Shown in pieces: positions 1-6,668 of a stretch of DNA of 64,000 nt. Source of the stretch: JAUVAV01 sp965371665 (GTDB lineage: Bacteria; Oederibacteriota; JAAXVQ01; JAUVAV01); NCBI GenBank assembly GCA_965371665.1, contig CBDUZI010000001.1, positions 1 through 64,000 of the forward strand, written 5' to 3'. Below the pieces are notes generated by a model. The model was not told the DNA's origin. It saw nothing but the letters and a program-made list of their open reading frames with translations, and made no database searches. Every line of letters begins with the position of its first letter. Positions within the stretch are counted from its first letter, which is position 1. A program made the translations under genes and the position numbers.

Positions 1-122
1 TAAAAATACAATTTAATACGCAGATTAGCTTTTTCAACGCTGTTAAGTCCGACAGGCTCCTAGTGATAATGTAAATAACTCCGGCGAAACGCCTTGGGGA
101 TATTATTTTTTTTGGGGAAAGC

Positions 123-1040
123 ATGTCAATTAAACAACCTAAAAATATTGGGCGCATAGTATCCGGCAATTTGCAAGCAGAATTGGATTTGGAGTCAGGC
201 GGAAAAATATGCCGTTTGATTTCCATAAAAAGTAAACGCAATTTCTTCTTTAAAGATCCCCGCCATTCACCCCAGGGTAAAAAGTATATCCAACATGACA
301 TTAGTGGGTTTGATGAATGTTTTCCCTGTGTGGGAAAATCTCCCGGCCGTTTCGGGATGGATCACGGGGTGTTATGGGATATTCCCTGGCAAGCTTATCG
401 TCAAGGCGGACGAATAATTTCCGGGATTTCACGGCCCCATGGAATGCCGATTATTTTTACGCGAATTATTTCGAAAAGCGGCCCCCACAAGATTCATCTT
501 GATTATACCATTTTAAATACCGGCAAAAAAAATATCCCGTTTATTTATTCCGCTCATCCTATCCTGGCATTAGACGTTAATTCGAGAATCAAATTAGCCG
601 GGGTGAAAAATCTATCGGTTTCAGGACATAATGGCTTGCTGAAATCCAGCACTCGCCAAAACTGGCCAGTAGCGGTTTTAAAAAATGGTTCCCAGGCAAG
701 ACTGGATACAAATATTTCTTCCCAAAGAAAACTGGCCGGGAAATGGTTTGCCAAAGATATTTCAGCGGCAAAAATAACTTTCCCGAGTACGCATGAATAT
801 TTAACCTTGTCCTGGGACCACGAGAAATTACCGTATATGGGATTGTGGTTGTCTTTGGGAATTTCGTTGGATAAAAGTGATACCCCCGGTAAGCAATGGA
901 ATTGTGTAGCTTTAGAACCTTGTACCCATGATCAGGATATAATTAATCCAGGAAAAACGCCTGATTTGATGCCCGGAGCACCATTTTCATTCTGGATTGA
1001 ATGGAAATTGTCTTCTCAGGAAAAATCGGATATGTTATAA
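123..1040 (+). CDS. Aldose 1-epimerase-like (galactose mutarotase superfamily) protein
   Basis: The 305-residue protein has no signal peptide and is probably cytoplasmic. Its pattern fits the galactose mutarotase superfamily, which interconverts sugar anomers. Visible marks are FDECFPCVG (about 63-71), DHGVLWDIPWQ (80-90), the histidine in YSAHPIL (H145) and the glutamate in ALEPCTHDQ (E265), which sits where the family places its general base. The length is usual for the family. The start is the ATG preceded by a purine-rich TGGGGAAA stretch. It lies 80 bp upstream of a GH130 phosphorylase gene on the same strand, so the pair is probably co-transcribed. A mutarotase beside a phosphorylase suggests supply of the correct anomer. 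Substrate unknown. It could instead be a hexose-6-phosphate epimerase-like relative. Confidence 0.7.
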   Translation: MSIKQPKNIGRIVSGNLQAELDLESGGKICRLISIKSKRNFFFKDPRHSPQGKKYIQHDISGFDECFPCVGKSPGRFGMDHGVLWDIPWQAYRQGGRIISGISRPHGMPIIFTRIISKSGPHKIHLDYTILNTGKKNIPFIYSAHPILALDVNSRIKLAGVKNLSVSGHNGLLKSSTRQNWPVAVLKNGSQARLDTNISSQRKLAGKWFAKDISAAKITFPSTHEYLTLSWDHEKLPYMGLWLSLGISLDKSDTPGKQWNCVALEPCTHDQDIINPGKTPDLMPGAPFSFWIEWKLSSQEKSDML

Positions 1041-1120
1041 TTTTATGATTTATGATAAAGCGATAGCCCAAGGTTTTCAAAAAACCCAAAAAATAATTCC
1101 CAATTAAGGAGCTGGCGTGT

Positions 1121-2113
1121 ATGTTGTTAAAAAAATATAATAAACCAATTCTTGAACCATTACCCGGAAGTAAATGGGAGGGACATGCAGTCTGTAATCC
1201 CGGCGCAATTTACGATGATGGGAAAGTATATATGTTGTACCGCGCTTCCGGTGAAACAGATATTTATCGTATTTATTTCGGTCTTGCGGTTAGTGATAAC
1301 GGCTATGATTTTAAGCGGGTTTCCGAAAAACCGAATTATACCGGGAGGCATGGATTTGATTCCGGAGGTGTTGAGGATCCGAGAATAGTGAAAATGGAAG
1401 ATGGTTATTTTTATGTAACTTATGCTTGCCGGGTTACGCCTTTCACCGCTTTCGTCCAAAATAACAAAGCTGAGTTTCCGGAAAATGCCCCTAAAAGCAT
1501 GACTGAAAATTATACTCGCACAGGTTTGATGCGCACCAAAGATTTTAAAACTTATGAAAATTTAGGCGCGATCACACCCGATGATATTGATGATCGCGAT
1601 GTTGTGCTTTTTCCAGAAAAAATCAATGGCCAGTATGTTATGTTTCATCGTCCGGCTCATTATGTTGGCGAAAAGTATGGTACCGATAAGCCCGGTATTT
1701 GGATGGCATTCTCTGATGATATGCGTAACTGGACTGATGATGTGTTGATAGCCAAACCGGAATTCGAATGGCAATCAGCAAAAATCGGAGCAAGTACGCC
1801 TCCGATTAAAACTGATCAGGGATGGTTGGTAATGTATCATGGGGTTGATGATAAGCGAATTTATCGTCAGGGATTATTGATGCTCGACCTTAATGACCCG
1901 GCCAAAATTATCGCCCGGCCGACTGATTTTATTATGGAGCCGACAGAGAAATGGGAAATCGAAGGGGTAGAACATGATGTGGTTTTCGCTGTGGGCAATA
2001 TTATTATTGGGAATGAGTTATTTGTTTATTATGGTGGTGCAGACAAAGTTATTGGTCTAGCTACAGCAAAATTAAATGAGGTTATTGATTACGTCATGCA
2101 GGCAAAAATATAG
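1121..2113 (+). CDS. GH130 family beta-mannoside (oligosaccharide) phosphorylase
   Basis: The 330-residue protein fits the five-bladed beta-propeller phosphorylases of GH130. Known members split beta-1,4-mannosyl links with phosphate and release mannose 1-phosphate. Visible marks are GSKWEGHAVCNPGAI near residue 16, VYMLYRASGE (37-45), SGGVEDPRIV (81-90) whose Asp86 sits at the position of the family's general acid, DDRDVVLFPEKI, WLVMYHGVDD and a late VYYGGADKVIGLATA. It has no signal peptide, so it should act in the cytoplasm. AAGGAG lies upstream of the chosen ATG with normal spacing. It follows the mutarotase-like gene. The exact substrate (mannobiose, mannosyl-glucose, mannosyl-GlcNAc or another) cannot be read from sequence. 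Some GH130 members hydrolyse rather than phosphorolyse. Confidence 0.88.
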   Translation: MLLKKYNKPILEPLPGSKWEGHAVCNPGAIYDDGKVYMLYRASGETDIYRIYFGLAVSDNGYDFKRVSEKPNYTGRHGFDSGGVEDPRIVKMEDGYFYVTYACRVTPFTAFVQNNKAEFPENAPKSMTENYTRTGLMRTKDFKTYENLGAITPDDIDDRDVVLFPEKINGQYVMFHRPAHYVGEKYGTDKPGIWMAFSDDMRNWTDDVLIAKPEFEWQSAKIGASTPPIKTDQGWLVMYHGVDDKRIYRQGLLMLDLNDPAKIIARPTDFIMEPTEKWEIEGVEHDVVFAVGNIIIGNELFVYYGGADKVIGLATAKLNEVIDYVMQAKI

Positions 2114-2174
2114 TTTCCGACCAGCCAAGCAACTGCTAGTGTTGTTTTTCATGAGTACTTTGAATTTATGTTTT

Positions 2175-2529
2175 GTCATTCCGGCATGCTCTAAGCCGGA
2201 ATCCAGCGCCTCACCCGGCCGAACGACGGCCGGGATAGTGGGAAAGAAACTAGTTTTGTAGGAAGTGTCGCCAAAAGCCGTTTTTCAGAGAATTTTCCTA
2301 ATTTTGTCATTCCGAGGGACCCTTCGACTACGCTCAGGACATACTCCGTGACCGAGGAATCTCTTTGAAAACTAAGGGTTTTAGAGATTCCTCGCTTCGC
2401 TCGGAATGACATTTTGGGGAGAAAAAGCTTATGGGAGACAGTTCCTTGAGATGAAGTTTCTTAGAAGGGACTTTATCCGTAAAAAAATAATGTTTTTCTG
2501 GGCCCCGGCTAAAATCATGCCGGGATGAC
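2175..2529. repeat. Composite intergenic repeat with terminal inverted ends GTCATTCCGGCAT/ATGCCGGGATGAC
   Basis: The 451-bp gap 2114-2564 between convergent genes contains no credible gene. It opens with GTCATTCCGGCATGCT followed by GCCGGAATCC, and ends with a CCCGGCTAAAATCATGCCGG arm followed by GATGAC. A second element of a related family (2306-2410) lies inside, so one repeat seems to have inserted in another. The right-hand arm recurs as CCGGCTAAAATCATGCCGG at about 4845-4865. Confidence 0.6.
2306..2410. repeat. Family A inverted-repeat element, copy 1
   Basis: About 105 bp bounded by GTCATTCCGAG and its reverse complement CTCGGAATGAC. Internal arms GAGGAATCTCTTTGAAAA and GAGATTCCTCGCTTCGCTC also pair. 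No reading frame inside resembles a transposase, so it is MITE-like or REP-like. Related copies are at 4895-5006, 6468-6554, 9556-9637 and, more divergent, 23853-23949. Confidence 0.75.
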
Positions 2530-2564
2530 ATATTAATAGAATTTCAGAAACACGACATTAGTCA

Positions 2565-3335
2565 CTATTTAATTAGCGCGACTTTTTTCTTCTTGCTCAA
2601 AATTACTTTACCGCTGTTATCGGTGAGCACTATCCGGCAGATATAAATCCCCGGCGCGACTTCCGCGGCCTGCCAGGTAGTCCGGAGGGTTTGCCCTGCC
2701 CCGCCATGCTGGTGTTCCACTATATGCGCCACCCGTTCCCCGGTCAGATGGTAAATATCAATGGTAACCCTGACCGCTCCGCTCACCGTATAAGCGAAAT
2801 ACACGCGATCCCGGGCCGGATTCGGGTAGAGAAGGACCTGGTTGGCTGAAATCCAGGGGGTGGTGGTTGCTGTGGCCGTGGGCGTAGCGCTCAGGGTTGG
2901 CTGGCGCGTGGCCGTGACAGATGATGTAATGGTTTTGGTAGCGCTCGGCGTAACGGTAGAGGTAGGGGTGTGGCTGGCCGTGGGAGAGTGCGTAGGCGTG
3001 TGGGTTATCGTGGCAGTACTCGTATATGTAACCGTATTCGTTAAAGTAGCGGTCTCCGTGCCGGTTTGCGTGACAGTGGGGGTAATGCTGGCCGTGGGGC
3101 TAATGGTGGCAGTTTCCGTAATGGTCGCGGTTGGGGTTATGGTCGGTGAAATGGTGGAGGTCGGGCTGATCGTCGCGGTGCGCGTAATGGTAGAGGTAGT
3201 GGTTATGGTCGGTGTTGGCGCAATCCCGATGCCGATTTGCCAGGTTATTTCCGTGGTAGCGGCATAAACAGATATTATCTGTCCAATACCAAATATCACG
3301 CTACATAACATAACCAATCTTGTTCTCATTTCCAT
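2565..3335 (-). CDS. Secreted PT-rich repeat protein with C-terminal FlgD/T9SS-like sorting domain
   Basis: The 256-residue protein has a signal peptide (about 1-25, ending ISVYA). A short beta segment TTEITWQIGIGIA follows, then about 130 residues of a low-complexity Thr/Pro/Ser linker (units such as TATISPT). The C-terminal domain of about 85 residues has YPNPARDRVYF, YHLTGERV, GIYICRIVL and a terminal KKKVALIK, the pattern of FlgD-like or por-secretion sorting domains. It should be exposed at the cell surface. It is the last gene of a three-gene operon, 34 bp after the 3370 gene. Its mature N-terminus closely matches that of the 3370 protein (TTSITWPIGISIA), as if the subunit's first strand had been fused to a stalk. 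The linker's ligand or anchor is unknown. Confidence 0.7.
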   Translation of the reverse strand: MEMRTRLVMLCSVIFGIGQIISVYAATTEITWQIGIGIAPTPTITTTSTITRTATISPTSTISPTITPTATITETATISPTASITPTVTQTGTETATLTNTVTYTSTATITHTPTHSPTASHTPTSTVTPSATKTITSSVTATRQPTLSATPTATATTTPWISANQVLLYPNPARDRVYFAYTVSGAVRVTIDIYHLTGERVAHIVEHQHGGAGQTLRTTWQAAEVAPGIYICRIVLTDNSGKVILSKKKKVALIK

Positions 3336-3369
3336 GCCCGCCGGGAAGTAATAAAATTGCCCGCCTGAT

Positions 3370-4026
3370 TCATTGCACTATAGCCCCAATGGTTATGTTA
3401 ATGAATTGTTCAGAGCCCGTAGTAACCATCGTAGGCGTTTGCACCATAAACCGCAAGCTTCGCACTGATTGATGGGGAATTGACAGAATATTGTACCCTT
3501 TTAGGTGTTCGGCATCATCCGGGTCCGGAGCGCTGTTATCGCGGGCCAAGGTGTCAGTCGTAGCTACCAGGGCTATAGGTCCCAAAACGTCATTATTTGC
3601 AAAATCGCCGGCAATCAAATCTCTGGAATAGGTCCCAAAAGAGTCGCTGGCCGTGTCTAATGGCTGCGTGAATATCGCTGCCACGACGCATTTATCCATA
3701 CCCACATCGCCTAAAAACGAGCCCATCACCCAAAAATTTCCGGAGCTCGTGATAGTGGCCGAAGCTGTATAGTCAATGGTTGCGTATCCGCGATTTTCAA
3801 TAGTACAACGAGGCAGCCCTTGGGGTTGGTTTGAAAAGACGGTGCTTCCGGGTTCCACATAACCAAAATGCATGGATTCCACAATGGCACTTAAATCAAT
3901 TGCGCCTGCCGCAATGCTAATTCCAATCGGCCATGTGATTGAAGTCGTTGCAGCCGCCGCCGGCCTGTTGACCACCGTGTTCAAAACGAATCCCATACAT
4001 ACGATTAATAAAGCAGCTTTTTTCAT
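3370..4026 (-). CDS. Secreted beta-rich subunit, 'DPDD' family paralogue 1 (unknown function)
   Basis: I do not recognise a named family. The 218-residue protein has a signal peptide ending RPAAAA, a first strand SITWPIGISIAAG, a conserved VFSNQPQGLPRCTIENRGYA block, DKCVVAAIF, LARDNSAPDPDD and a C-terminal strand QFINITIGAIVQ. It is clearly homologous to the 4058 and 31061 proteins. Two cysteines (in PRCTIEN and DKCVVAA) are shared with 4058, and both are absent from 31061, which suggests a disulfide that is gained or lost as a pair. Size, secretion, beta-richness and paralogy resemble pilin or fibre subunits, but that is inference. AGGAGGGT precedes the ATG. It lies 31 bp after the 4058 gene in the same operon. 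Confidence 0.7.
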   Translation of the reverse strand: MKKAALLIVCMGFVLNTVVNRPAAAATTSITWPIGISIAAGAIDLSAIVESMHFGYVEPGSTVFSNQPQGLPRCTIENRGYATIDYTASATITSSGNFWVMGSFLGDVGMDKCVVAAIFTQPLDTASDSFGTYSRDLIAGDFANNDVLGPIALVATTDTLARDNSAPDPDDAEHLKGYNILSIPHQSVRSLRFMVQTPTMVTTGSEQFINITIGAIVQ

Positions 4027-4057
4027 TATTCGACCCTCCTGTTTGGCTTAGTTGTTT

Positions 4058-4708
4058 TCACTGGGCAACTGCACCAATCGTAATATTTATAATTTGCTCC
4101 ACCCCAAAATTATCCCCAGTGGGGGTTTCCACCATAAAACGCAAGCTCCTGATTGAATCCAACGGAGTAACTCCAAACCCTTTTTTCGAATCCGGATCAT
4201 CCGGGTCCGGCGCGGTATTGTCCCGGGCCAGGATATCCGTTGTTGCCTGTAAGGGTACAGGGCTTAACACATCGTTGTTTCCGAAATCCCCATAATTCAG
4301 TTCGCGACCATCGGGAAAAGGCACTTCAGATGATAGGACTGCCGCAGTAAAGATTGCCGCCACCACGCAGCGATCCGGACCAACATCACCTAAAACTGTA
4401 CCCAGGATCCAACCACCTGAAATGGTTGCCTGAACCATGTAATCTATCGTGGCATCCCCCAGGTTCTTAATCGTGCAGCGTGGATTGCCCTCCCTTTGAT
4501 TGGAAAATACAGTGCTGCTTGGCGCAGTCCAGCCGAAATGAAGAAAGTCTACTGTTGCGTGTAAATCGATGGGACCATCCGCCAGCGTGACCAAAATGGG
4601 ATGTTCATCTCCCTGGGATGGAGTGGGCTGAAACGTCGCTGCCGACAGAAACCCCGGAAAAAACATTATACTTATTACCATAATGATAACTATCCCCTGC
4701 TTGTTCAT
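4058..4708 (-). CDS. Secreted beta-rich subunit, 'DPDD' family paralogue 2 (unknown function)
   Basis: The start is the ATG of MNKQGIVII because AGGGGAAAG lies six bases upstream; an in-frame start ten codons earlier lacks such a site. The 216-residue protein has a signal peptide (VIIMVISIMFFPGFLSA), the shared block VFSNQREGNPRCTIKNLGDA, DRCVVAAIF, LARDNTAPDPDDPDSKKGFG and a C-terminal strand QIINITIGAVAQ. It is the promoter-proximal gene of the operon running to 2565. The Asp-rich APDPDDPD segment might bind calcium, but this is a guess. It shares no recognisable motif with known pilins, WxL proteins or spore-coat U proteins, so function is unknown. Confidence 0.7.
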   Translation of the reverse strand: MNKQGIVIIMVISIMFFPGFLSAATFQPTPSQGDEHPILVTLADGPIDLHATVDFLHFGWTAPSSTVFSNQREGNPRCTIKNLGDATIDYMVQATISGGWILGTVLGDVGPDRCVVAAIFTAAVLSSEVPFPDGRELNYGDFGNNDVLSPVPLQATTDILARDNTAPDPDDPDSKKGFGVTPLDSIRSLRFMVETPTGDNFGVEQIINITIGAVAQ

Positions 4709-4839
4709 TTCTTTCCCCTGACACGTTCGTTTAATCAATTAGATGAATATTCTCGCACTTTTTTTCATTTTTAAAAGCATTATTAATGATGGGGAAAGTA
4801 ATTACATCCCCTTTAAGTGAAGCGTATAAAACCCTGGAT

Positions 4840-5006
4840 TCCGGCTAAAATCATGCCGGAATGACAACCAAGGTGTTACTCCGACAAAAGCCCTAGCTGT
4901 CGCGAGAGACCGAGGAAACTCCACGAAAATGTTGAATTTAAAAGGACTGTTGGAGATTTCTCGGCCTGTCCTGAGCGTAGTCGAAGGGCTGCGCCTCGAA
5001 ATGACA
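4840..5006. repeat. Repeat remnants, degenerate family A copy 2 and a right-end arm
   Basis: The gap 4709-5069 holds no supported gene. It contains an arm CCGGCTAAAATCATGCCGGA followed by ATGACA (about 4845-4868), matching the right end of the 2175-2529 repeat. It also contains a decayed family A element (about 4895-5006) with GACCGAGGAAACTCC, GAGATTTCTCGGCC, the CCTGAGCGTAGTCGAAGG stretch also seen in copy 1, and a damaged CTCGAAATGAC end. Confidence 0.55.
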
Positions 5007-5069
5007 AACTTGGTGAAATTGCTTAAAAACAGTATTGCGACACAGCCTTAAAAAAGGAGACGGGAATTT

Positions 5070-6395
5070 TTACCGTGATTTTTTGTTTTCCAGTTCTTCT
5101 TTTTTATTTTTTACGCGCCAGAGAACTTCATACGGCGTGGCTTTGCCAATCAGCATTGACTGCATGCCTCGGCCCAATATTTCAAGCACCTCATGCCGTT
5201 CTTCTAAAAATAAATTAGGCGTGAGATTGTTCATCGCCGTGACAAAAGGTTTCAGCTTATTATCTATCGCGTCCTGAGCTTCCAGATTAGCGGGAAACCC
5301 TTTATTAACCCGGGCCCAACGTTCTTGCTGCGGCCGGGCGCTGAGCCAACGCAGGAATTTAATCACCGCTTGGGGATTTTTGGCATTGGTAGTAATCGCA
5401 GCCGCCTTGCCGAGACCTCCCATCACATACATGGGATAAGCGGCATCATCGGGTTTAGGGAAATTCATAACTCCAAAATCCAATTCCGGATTCATTTGCG
5501 CAAACACATTAACCGCCCAGGAACCATTAATAATCATTGCGGCTTTATTTCTGGAAAAGAGAATTTCTGCTTCCTTATTATTCATAGCAGCCACCCCGGG
5601 ATAGAAAAAGCCCTTTTCCTTTAATTCCTTAAAATACTCTAAAACCTCCTGGCACTCTTTATCCGAATAGTTAAGTTCATTGACATAGAGCCCGCGAATC
5701 TTGTCTTCCCCCAGAACCGCCCAGGCATAGGACCGAAAAAACGTCTGCGCCACCCAAAGATCCTCAAAACCGGAAATCAGGGGAGCTATGCCCTTCGCGC
5801 GAAGTTTTTGCCCGGCTTTAATGAACTCTTTCCAGGTTTTGGGAGGCCGATCCGGATCCAAACCGGCTTGTTTAAACAGGACTCGATTATAAAACATCTG
5901 GATATTCATAGCCGAAAGAGGTACCCCCCAGAAGGCATCTCCCTTCACGCCATATATATTATATTTGGGGAAATAGAGGGCATTAATCGTCCGGGGAAAA
6001 AATGAATACTCCCAAGCTCGGTCGTTGGTTTTCATTTCATTGGTTATTTCCAGAAGTTTTCCGGCCTTGGCATAACGAGCCAGGAGTTCCGGCGCATCCG
6101 TCAAACCTATAATATCGGGCAGAGTATCGGCTTGCGCAGCCGCTTGTATTTTGCTCCAATAAAGCCTGCCGGTTGGTGAATAAAGCTGAAAATCCACTTG
6201 CACGTTGGTCTCCATGCGATAACGCTCGGCCAGTTCCTGGAGAAATAAATGCTGATCAGTCCACCAATGCCAAAAAACGATTTTTTTCTCAGTCCGGCCT
6301 GGCTTTTGGGACTTATTAGCCGCCATGGGCGCTACTGCCAGACAACTTACCGCAATTAACAACCAGGAAATAAGTATCGCTCTTCTATGAAACAT
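5070..6395 (-). CDS. Extracellular solute-binding protein family 1, sugar ABC transporter
   Basis: The 441-residue protein matches family 1 sugar-binding proteins such as those for maltose and other oligosaccharides. A signal sequence is followed by KIVFWHWWTDQHLF at about 38-51, DTLPDIIGLTDAPELLARYA, FWGVPLSAMNIQMFYN, GLDPDRPPKTWKEF, AAMIINGSWAVNVFAQMNPEL and GGLGKAAAITTNAKNPQAV. The signal region contains AVSC, a weak lipobox, so it may be a lipoprotein or a free periplasmic protein. GGGAGGAG precedes the ATG. It is a paralogue of the 9671 protein with the same motif order. It is the last gene of the cluster, 273 bp after the GH94 gene, and is separated from it by a family A repeat. The permeases at 32906-34748 are its likely partners. 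Confidence 0.9.
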   Translation of the reverse strand: MFHRRAILISWLLIAVSCLAVAPMAANKSQKPGRTEKKIVFWHWWTDQHLFLQELAERYRMETNVQVDFQLYSPTGRLYWSKIQAAAQADTLPDIIGLTDAPELLARYAKAGKLLEITNEMKTNDRAWEYSFFPRTINALYFPKYNIYGVKGDAFWGVPLSAMNIQMFYNRVLFKQAGLDPDRPPKTWKEFIKAGQKLRAKGIAPLISGFEDLWVAQTFFRSYAWAVLGEDKIRGLYVNELNYSDKECQEVLEYFKELKEKGFFYPGVAAMNNKEAEILFSRNKAAMIINGSWAVNVFAQMNPELDFGVMNFPKPDDAAYPMYVMGGLGKAAAITTNAKNPQAVIKFLRWLSARPQQERWARVNKGFPANLEAQDAIDNKLKPFVTAMNNLTPNLFLEERHEVLEILGRGMQSMLIGKATPYEVLWRVKNKKEELENKKSR

Positions 6396-6467
6396 ATGCT
6401 TCTCCTCCCATTCTGATTATTAAGGAAGTGTCGCCAAAAGGCATTTTTAGCCAAACTCCGTGAGTAT

Positions 6468-6554
6468 GTCATCCCGAGTGAAACGAGAGATCTCCAAGAA
6501 AACGCTGGGTAAACAAGTGTTCTATGAGATTCCTCGGCAGAGCCTCGGAATGAC
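6468..6554. repeat. Family A inverted-repeat element, copy 3
   Basis: An 87-bp element bounded by GTCATCCCGAG and CTCGGAATGAC, with inner arms GAGATCTCC and GAGATTCCTCGG. It lies between the binding-protein gene (5070-6395) and the GH94 gene. The sequence to its left, GGAAGTGTCGCCAAAAG, also precedes copy 1 at about 2261-2278, so the repeated unit is longer than its inverted ends. Confidence 0.7.
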
Positions 6555-6668
6555 ATAGTTGGCGATATAATTCGAAAACGCTTATTGGCAACAGTTCCAT
6601 TAATGATAAATTTGAAGAAATATGGCTTGAAATACTATTAGGCAACAGCATAGAAAAATATATACTCC

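Noticed and set aside
2114..2564. CRISPR array suggested by repeated words
   Set aside because: The repeats are inverted, unevenly spaced and differ in length; there are no spacers or cas genes.
2842..3267. Plus-strand 141-codon Val-rich frame
   Set aside because: It is the antisense of the PT-rich linker of the 2565 gene; low complexity, no ribosome site.
5035..5277. Plus-strand 80-codon frame
   Set aside because: Antisense to the 3' end of the 5070 binding-protein gene; no supporting features.
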